Below are positions 39,452 through 45,007 of a stretch of DNA of 45,007 nucleotides, in pieces. Made by a program: the position numbers and the translations under genes. Below the pieces are notes generated by a model. That model did no database searches. It was given only the letters and a program-made list of their open reading frames with translations, and was not told where the DNA came from. Each line of letters begins with the position of its first letter. The stretch's first letter is position 1. The stretch comes from Acidobacteriota bacterium (GTDB taxonomy: Bacteria > Acidobacteriota > Vicinamibacteria > Vicinamibacterales > UBA2999): NCBI GenBank assembly GCA_016789705.1, contig JAEUQR010000126.1:1-45007 (forward strand). Direction: 5' to 3'.

Positions 39452-41491
39452 ATGCCGCGTCCTGCCATCCACGCACCACGCTGGATCGGGCCGGCGCTCC
39501 TGCTGCTGGCGTTCTCGGCCGTCCCCGCCACGCAGGACCAGGCGGCGGGTGAGTGGCCCACCTACGGCGGCGATCTCGCGAGCCGCAAGTACTCGCCGCT
39601 CGCGCAGATCACGGGCGCGAACGTCGGCACGCTGCGTGTGGCGTGGCGCGCGCCCTCGCCCGATGGACAGTTGAGCCTCGTCATGCCCGGCGGCGGCACG
39701 TGGAGCGGCCCGCCGGCGGCGATCTTCGCGGAACTGCAACGGCGGGATCCGGAACGCTGGCGCGACAACGAACCGCCGAACATCACCAACTACAAAGCCA
39801 CGCCGCTCATGGTGGATGGCCTGCTCTACGTGAACACGCCCACATCGGTGGGCGCGGCCTACGACGCGGCCAGTGGACGGCTGCGCTGGACGTACGATCC
39901 GAAGAGCTACGAAGCCGGCACCACCACGATGAGCCTGCGCTGGAATCAGCGCGGCGTCGCCTACTGGCGCGAGGGCGACGACGCCCGCGTGCTCTGGGGC
40001 ACGGGCGACGGCTACCTCGTGGCCGTCGATGCGAAGACCGGCCAGCCGGTGCCCGGGTTCGGCGATGGCGGCCGTGTGGATCTCATGCAGGGGCTGCCGC
40101 GCGCCACACGCGGCGCCCGCGACTATCTGAACGCGCTGACGTATTCCGTGCAGTCACCGCCGATCGTCGTCGGCGACGTCGTCGTGACCCCCGCCTCGAT
40201 CTCCTCACTCGTCAAAGACCGGGAACAGATCCCCGGCTGGATCCGCGGTCACGACGTGAGGACCGGCAAGCTGCTGTGGACGTTCCACACCGTGCCGCAG
40301 CCTGGTGAACCAGGTCACGAGAGCTGGGGAGGTGATGCGTGGCGCGATGCCGGCAAAGTCACCGTGTGGACGGCGATGAGCGCCGATGCGGAACTTGGCT
40401 ATCTCTACGTGCCCACGAACACGACGGCGCCGGATTTCTACGGCGGCCACCGTCCCGGCAACAACCTCTACGCCGAGAGCCTGCTCTGTCTCGACGTCAG
40501 GAGCGGCCGGCGGGTGTGGAGTTTCCAGACCGTGCATCACGGCCTCTGGGACTACGACAATCCCGCCGCGCCGAACCTGCTCGACATCACGGTGGACGGC
40601 CGGCGCATCAAAGCCGTGGCGCAGGTCACGAAGCAGGGGTTCGTCTACACGTTCGATCGCGTCACTGGTGAACCCGTGTGGCCGATCGTGGAACGGCCCG
40701 TGCCGCCATCGGACGTTCCCGGCGAGCGGGCCTCGGCCACGCAGCCCTTTCCGACGAAACCGGCGGCGTTCGAGTATCAGGGCGTGAGCGTGGACGAACT
40801 TGCGGACTTCACGCCGGCCATCCGCGAGCAGGCCGCGGCCGCCATCACGAGCTTCCGGACCGGTCCGCTCTTCACACCGCCGTCGCTCGTCGGCACCATC
40901 GTCCGGCCGGGCTCCGTGGGCGGCGCCAACTGGGGCGGTGCCGCCGTCGATCCCGAGACGGGCATGCTTTACGTGCCCTCGCGCAATGGCTTCAGCGTGA
41001 GCACGCTGGCCGCACCCGCGCCCGCGCTCAAGAGCAATCTGCAGTTCATGCAGGCGCCGGGACGCAATCCGCGCATGCCCGATGGCCTGCCCCTGTTCAA
41101 GCCGCCGTACTCACGGATGACCGCCATCGACATGAACACGGGCGCACATCGCTGGATGAAGCCGGCCGGGCGCGGTGAACGCATTCGCGCGCTGCCGGCG
41201 CTGGCAGGCCTCGATCTTCCGGACCTTGGCGGCGACAGCACCTTCAGTGGCCCCCTGCTCACGAAGACGGCGCTCTTCTACGCCCTCACGACCGGTGGCG
41301 CGACCGGCGGCCCGCGGCTCGTCGCGTGGGACAAGGCCAGCGGCAGGGAACTGGGTTCGGCGGATCTGCCCGGCAACGCCATCGGCACGCCGATGACCTA
41401 TCAAATCGGCGGCCGCCAGTACATCGCCCTCACCGTGCAGGGCGCCGGACGCAACGCCGTACCTGAGCTGGTCGCCCTGTCGATGCCGTAG
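39452..41491 (+). CDS. Secreted PQQ-dependent dehydrogenase (quinoprotein alcohol/glucose type)
   Basis: A 679-residue periplasmic eight-bladed propeller enzyme. Signal peptide 1-26, then EWPTYGGDLASRKYSPLAQI, the standard opening of PQQ dehydrogenases. Blade motifs A-x-D-x-x-[ST]-G-x-x-x-W appear as AYDAASGRLRWTYDP, GHDVRTGKLLWTF, CLDVRSGRRVWSF and TFDRVTGEPVW. A metal/PQQ-type segment is VHHGLWDYDNPAAPNL, and GGANWGGAAVDPETGMLYVP is the usual late Trp motif. Closest in style to membrane-less glucose/alcohol quinoproteins; substrate is not determined. GGAGG lies 8 bases before the ATG. No cytochrome domain is fused. Confidence 0.88.
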   Translation: MPRPAIHAPRWIGPALLLLAFSAVPATQDQAAGEWPTYGGDLASRKYSPLAQITGANVGTLRVAWRAPSPDGQLSLVMPGGGTWSGPPAAIFAELQRRDPERWRDNEPPNITNYKATPLMVDGLLYVNTPTSVGAAYDAASGRLRWTYDPKSYEAGTTTMSLRWNQRGVAYWREGDDARVLWGTGDGYLVAVDAKTGQPVPGFGDGGRVDLMQGLPRATRGARDYLNALTYSVQSPPIVVGDVVVTPASISSLVKDREQIPGWIRGHDVRTGKLLWTFHTVPQPGEPGHESWGGDAWRDAGKVTVWTAMSADAELGYLYVPTNTTAPDFYGGHRPGNNLYAESLLCLDVRSGRRVWSFQTVHHGLWDYDNPAAPNLLDITVDGRRIKAVAQVTKQGFVYTFDRVTGEPVWPIVERPVPPSDVPGERASATQPFPTKPAAFEYQGVSVDELADFTPAIREQAAAAITSFRTGPLFTPPSLVGTIVRPGSVGGANWGGAAVDPETGMLYVPSRNGFSVSTLAAPAPALKSNLQFMQAPGRNPRMPDGLPLFKPPYSRMTAIDMNTGAHRWMKPAGRGERIRALPALAGLDLPDLGGDSTFSGPLLTKTALFYALTTGGATGGPRLVAWDKASGRELGSADLPGNAIGTPMTYQIGGRQYIALTVQGAGRNAVPELVALSMP

Positions 41492-41499
41492 GGCATCCA

Positions 41500-41527
41500 G
41501 CGTCCCGGGACCCGAGCCCCGAGACCC
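41500..41527. repeat. Degenerate 7-base tandem repeat before selD
   Basis: Four tandem units GCGTCCC, GGGACCC, GAGCCCC and GAGACCC (consensus GRGNCCC) directly precede the TATGAT element and start of selD. Confidence 0.5.
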
Positions 41528-41541
41528 GGTATGATCCCCCT

Positions 41542-42582
41542 ATGTCACACGAGCAGAAGCGCCTCACCGAAATGGTGAGCTGCGCTGGTTGAGCGAGCAA
41601 ACTCGCCGCAGGCGAGCTCGCTCACGTGTTGAGCGACATACCTCCACAAACCGACCCCCGTGTCCTGGTCGACTTCCGGACGGCGGACGATGCCGGTGTG
41701 TACGCGTGGGAGGCAGGTCCGGCTCTCGTGCAGACAGTGGATTTCTTCACGCCCATCGTCGATGACCCCTATCTCTACGGGCAGATCGCGGCGGCCAACT
41801 CGCTCAGTGACGTCTATGCGATGGGTGGACGGCCCCTCACCGCGCTCGCCATCGCCGCCTTCCCGGAAGTGGGCCTCGACACCGACACGATCCGCCTGAT
41901 TTTCAAGGGCGGCGTGGACGTCCTGCGCGACGCCGGCGTGGCGCTGCTCGGCGGGCACACGGTGCGCGACCGCGAGATCAAGTTCGGCTATGCCGTGACC
42001 GGCGCTGTCGATCCGGCGAAGATGTGGACGAATGCCGGTGCGCGGCCCGGTGACGTGCTGTTCCTCACGAAGCCCATCGGCACGGGCATCGTCGGCACGG
42101 CCATCAAGTTCGGCCGTGCGCCGGAGGCGGTCGTGGCCCAGGCCGTGGCGTCGATGCGCCGCCTGAACAAGGCCGCCGCCGAAGCGCTCGCGGACCTGCC
42201 CGTGCACGGCTGCACCGACATCACGGGCTTCGGCCTCATCGGTCACGCCGCCGAGATGGCGGTGGCAAGCGGCGCCACCCTTGAACTCGATGCCGCGGCC
42301 ATACCGGTCTTCGACGGGGTCCGGCCGATGGTTGCGGCCAACCGGTCGGGTGGGCTGTCGAGCAACCGGGCCCATTTCGCGGACCGCGTGCGGCTGGCCA
42401 GTCCGGCGGCTGAGGCCCTGGCCGACCTGCTGTTCGACCCGCAGACCTCCGGGGGCCTGCTCGTAGCCGTGGGGCCCGACGCCGTGGATGCAGCCACGAG
42501 CCGCTTCGAGGCGGCCGGCGTGCCGGCTGTTCGCATCGGCCGGGTCAGGGCGCCGTCGGAAACGGCACTCGTTATTAGGTGA
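41542..42582 (+). CDS. selD: Selenide, water dikinase, a selenocysteine-containing SelD
   Basis: SelD makes selenophosphate from selenide and ATP for selenocysteine synthesis. From ATG 41542 the frame reads MSHEQKRLTEMVSCAG, then TGA (41590-41592), then ASKLAAGELAHVLSDIPPQT and on to the stop at 42582. Reading the TGA as selenocysteine gives 346 residues with Sec at 17 and Lys at 20, the same numbers as catalytic Cys17 and Lys20 in E. coli SelD; the second E. coli Cys (19) is Ser here. The rest carries SelD hallmarks: DDAGVY, TVDFFTPIVDDPYLYGQIAA, SLSDVYAMGG, LLGGHTVRD, GFGLIGHAAEMA and DPQTSGGLL. Starting instead at GTG 41626 would lose the active site. A hairpin begins at the TGA. Confidence 0.93.
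41590..41624 (+). promoter_or_regulatory. Candidate bacterial SECIS hairpin in selD
   Basis: The hairpin begins at the Sec codon. An outer 8-bp stem TGAGCGAG (41590-41597) pairs with CTCGCTCA (41617-41624); a 4-base bulge CAAA follows; an inner 6-bp stem CTCGCC (41602-41607) pairs with GGCGAG (41611-41616), closed by loop GCA. Position and strength fit a SelB-recruiting element, although the apical loop differs from the E. coli fdhF type. Confidence 0.7.
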
Positions 42583-42638
42583 TTAGCCAGAAAATCCCGA
42601 ACCACGTGTCGGTCCATCACTTCGGTCCCGGCGACGCC

Positions 42639-42668
42639 TTGTGGCGGGGACCACAGGGATGGTATAAA
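42639..42668 (+). promoter_or_regulatory. Promoter candidate of the ATP synthase operon
   Basis: TTGTGG (42639-42644) and TATAAA (42663-42668) are 18 bases apart, and TGG just before the -10 makes it extended. An inverted repeat GGTCCC (42624-42629) / GGGACC (42647-42652) spans the -35. The 136-base gap after selD has no other clear signal. Confidence 0.65.
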
Positions 42669-42718
42669 AGAGCGTTTTGGCCCGCCATACCGTGCGGCGC
42701 CATCGGAGGCTTCATCCA

Positions 42719-43141
42719 GTGATTCCGGACCTGTCGGTCCTTTGGGTCATCGCGCTTTTGATGCTCTGCGTGTTCGTGCTGAACACGTTGATCTTCAAGC
42801 CCATCCTCCATGTCATCGAATCGCGCACCGGCGCCGTGCGCGATGCCCGCGAGCTGGCCGCGTCGGCCGCGCAGAAGGCCGCGCAGGCGACCGAGCAGTT
42901 CGATCGCACGCTCGGCGCCGCCCGTGCCGACGTTTACAAGCAGATGGACGACGCGCGGCGCACCGCGCTCGACAAGCGCGCCGCCATCATGGCCGACACC
43001 AAGCGTGAGGCCGAAACCGCGCTCTCCGACGCCACGTCCCGCCTGACGACTCAGGCTTCAGCCGCCCGCGCGGCGCTCGAAAGCGAGGCGAAGAACCTTG
43101 CCAGCGAGATCGTCAACCGGGTGCTCGGCCGTACGGCGTAA
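42719..43141 (+). CDS. atpF': ATP synthase F0 subunit b'
   Basis: A 140-residue peripheral-stalk subunit. One TM helix (about 6-24, VLWVIALLMLCVFVLNTLIF) is followed by KPILHVIESRTGAVRDAREL and a long Ala/Lys/Glu coiled coil to the end (EIVNRVLGRTA). GTG 42719 was chosen because GGAGG lies 9 bases upstream; an earlier TTG would add a basic stretch before the membrane helix. First of two b-type genes, as in organisms with b/b' heterodimers. Confidence 0.85.
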   Translation: MIPDLSVLWVIALLMLCVFVLNTLIFKPILHVIESRTGAVRDARELAASAAQKAAQATEQFDRTLGAARADVYKQMDDARRTALDKRAAIMADTKREAETALSDATSRLTTQASAARAALESEAKNLASEIVNRVLGRTA

Positions 43142-43148
43142 CCGCATC

Positions 43149-43880
43149 ATGACTGTTGCCGCCATCCGCTCTTTCGCGTCCGCGCCCCGGGCTTGTGAAT
43201 TAAGGCGCAAGCTCTCGGCGCGGCTGCTCGTCGCCGTCGCGCTCACGGCGTTGCTCTTCACGCGCGGACTCGCGGCCCAGGCGCCCGAAACCCACGCGCA
43301 GCCGGCCGCGGCCGAGCAGCACCAGCCGGCCACGGCGGGCCACGAACCGGCCGCCGGCGAACACGGCGCCGCGGCGGAACATGCCGGCGCCGAAGCCGAA
43401 CACGGCGGACTCGCCGGGCTGCTCTGGCCGGTCGCCAACTTCATCGTGCTCGTCGTGTTGCTCAACAAGTTCCTGCGCGCGCCGATCGCCGAATACCTCG
43501 CCGCCCGCTCCTCGCAGATCCGCAAGGATCTCGTGGATGCCGCCGAGCTCAACAAGTCGGCGACGGCGCAGCTCGCCGACGTCGAACGCAAGATGCAGGC
43601 GCTGCCCGGTGAACTGGATGCGCTCCGCACGCGCGGCGCCGAAGAGATCGTGGCCGAGGAAGAGCGCATCGCCAGCGCCGCCGCCGCCGACCGCGCCCGC
43701 CTGCTCACGCAGACGAAGCGCGAAATCGAGGTGCGCCTCCAGGCCGCCGAGCGCGAACTGAGCGACCATGCCGCGGCCCTCGCGCTGCAGCTCGCCGAAC
43801 AGCAGCTCGCGAAGGACATGACGGCCGCGGATCACGCGCGCCTCGTCGACCGCTACGTCGCGCAGGTGAAGGAGCGCTAG
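43149..43880 (+). CDS. atpF: ATP synthase F0 subunit b with signal-like N-terminus
   Basis: A 243-residue b-type stalk subunit that is longer than usual. Residues 1-45 look like a signal sequence (RLLVAVALTALLFTRGLAAQA), 46-87 are Ala/Glu/His-rich with six His, and the membrane helix is at 89-108 (LAGLLWPVANFIVLVVLLNK). Then comes the normal stalk FLRAPIAEYLAARSSQIRKD and a coiled coil to the end. The extension would face the periplasm if the signal works. ATG 43149 lies 7 bases after atpF'. Its stalk could pair with the atpF' product. Confidence 0.87.
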   Translation: MTVAAIRSFASAPRACELRRKLSARLLVAVALTALLFTRGLAAQAPETHAQPAAAEQHQPATAGHEPAAGEHGAAAEHAGAEAEHGGLAGLLWPVANFIVLVVLLNKFLRAPIAEYLAARSSQIRKDLVDAAELNKSATAQLADVERKMQALPGELDALRTRGAEEIVAEEERIASAAAADRARLLTQTKREIEVRLQAAERELSDHAAALALQLAEQQLAKDMTAADHARLVDRYVAQVKER

Positions 43881-43884
43881 GCCG

Positions 43885-44430
43885 ATGTCGACCCGCACCT
43901 CCGCCACCCGCTACGCCAAGGCACTGCTCGACGTCACTCCTGGTGATGCCGATGCCGCCAAGGTCGACCGCGACCTCGGCGCCTTCGTGGACCTGCTGCA
44001 GTCGAACGGCGAACTTCGCCAGGCGCTGCTGTCTCCGTCGGTGCCGGCGAGCGCGAAGCGGAACATCGCGTCGGCCGTGGCCGAACGCCTCGGCATGGCG
44101 CCCACGGGTGTGCGCCTGCTGCAGCTGCTCGCCGACCGCGATCGTCTCGGCATGACCGGCGAGCTGCTCGCCGTGTTCCGCGAGCGCCTGCTCGACCGCC
44201 GCAAGGTCGTGCGCGCCGAACTCCGTTCGGCCGTCGCGCTCGCGCCCGAGGCCATCAAGACCATCGAGTCGCGGCTCGGCGCCGTGACCGGAAAGAACGT
44301 CGCCATCGACGCCACCGTCGATCCGGCACTCATCGGCGGTGTCGTCGCGAAGGTCGGCAGCACCGTGTATGACGGCAGCGTCAAGTCGCAGCTCGAGAAG
44401 CTGCGCAAGCAGTTGGTAGGACAAGCCTGA
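43885..44430 (+). CDS. atpH: ATP synthase F1 subunit delta
   Basis: A 181-residue OSCP/delta subunit linking the stalk to the F1 head. ATRYAKALLDVTPGDADAAK at the start, the helical N-domain to about 110, and the C-terminal IDATVDPALIGGVVAKVGSTVYDGSVKSQL-type segment are typical. Four bases after atpF. No anomaly. Confidence 0.95.
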   Translation: MSTRTSATRYAKALLDVTPGDADAAKVDRDLGAFVDLLQSNGELRQALLSPSVPASAKRNIASAVAERLGMAPTGVRLLQLLADRDRLGMTGELLAVFRERLLDRRKVVRAELRSAVALAPEAIKTIESRLGAVTGKNVAIDATVDPALIGGVVAKVGSTVYDGSVKSQLEKLRKQLVGQA

Positions 44431-44440
44431 GATAGTTTTC

Positions 44441-44468
44441 TAGCCGCTAGCCGCGAGCCGGTAGCCGC
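44441..44468. repeat. 7-base tandem repeat between atpH and atpA
   Basis: Units TAGCCGC, TAGCCGC, GAGCCGG and TAGCCGC lie in tandem in the 54-base gap. This is the most regular of the three period-7 arrays in the window. Confidence 0.6.
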
Positions 44469-44484
44469 TGACGAGCCTTTAAGC

Positions 44485-45007
<523 letters not shown>

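Noticed and set aside
41626..42582. A shorter selD starting at GTG 41626
   Set aside because: It would lack Sec17 and Lys20; the read-through frame restores the whole family N-terminus.
42624..42652. Intrinsic terminator after selD
   Set aside because: The inverted repeat GGTCCC/GGGACC has a long loop and no T-tract, and it overlaps the promoter of the ATP synthase genes.

Overview
The window looks like a near-origin segment of a high-GC (about two-thirds G+C) Gram-negative chromosome. The gene set (dnaA-dnaN-gyrB-gyrA without recF, rpmH-rnpA-yidD-yidC-jag-mnmE-mnmG-rsmG-parA-parB), the outer-membrane porin, the PQQ dehydrogenases and the DUF885 peptidase fit Acidobacteriota, probably a Vicinamibacteria-like lineage. 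That placement is inferred from content and gene order; no database was searched.

Layout. 1-4523 (minus strand): a secreted CotH-like protein, a metallophosphoesterase lipoprotein, an OprO/OprP-type porin, and a three-helix membrane protein resembling Pycsar (PycTM) effectors whose stop overlaps the porin start. 4524-5061 holds no intact gene, only two colliding gene remnants. 5062-11686 (plus): a GntP-family permease, a 1176-residue modular secreted PQQ sugar dehydrogenase carrying two NPCBM domains, and a polytopic GT-C-like membrane protein. 11716-22423: housekeeping genes serS, galU, fmdB-like, DUF885, rsmI, then the cell-wall precursor pair glmU-glmS and the helicase uvrD/pcrA. 22455-30484 (minus): gyrA, gyrB, dnaN, dnaA. 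The AT-rich, DnaA-box-bearing stretches on both sides of dnaA are the probable oriC. 30775-39437 (plus, divergent): ribosome/RNase P/membrane-insertion genes, tRNA and rRNA modification genes, and parAB with two parS sites, one inside mnmG and one across the rsmG stop codon. 39452-45007: a second PQQ dehydrogenase, selD, and an ATP synthase operon (atpF'-atpF-atpH-atpA, the last cut by the window edge) that starts without atpB or atpE.

Most notable points. (1) selD is a selenoprotein gene: it begins at 41542, reads through an in-frame UGA at codon 17, exactly where E. coli SelD has catalytic Cys17, and a strong hairpin starts at that UGA. (2) An orphan PycTM-like membrane protein is translationally coupled to a porin. 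(3) Several dyads built on CCACA...TGTGG surround dnaA, one touching the -35 box of rpmH. (4) At parA, selD, galU and less certainly uvrD and rsmG, a -10-like hexamer ends 6-7 bases before the start codon, suggesting leaderless transcripts. (5) Three unrelated intergenic gaps carry degenerate 7-base tandem repeats. No CRISPR array, tRNA, rRNA, transposase or phage gene was seen.
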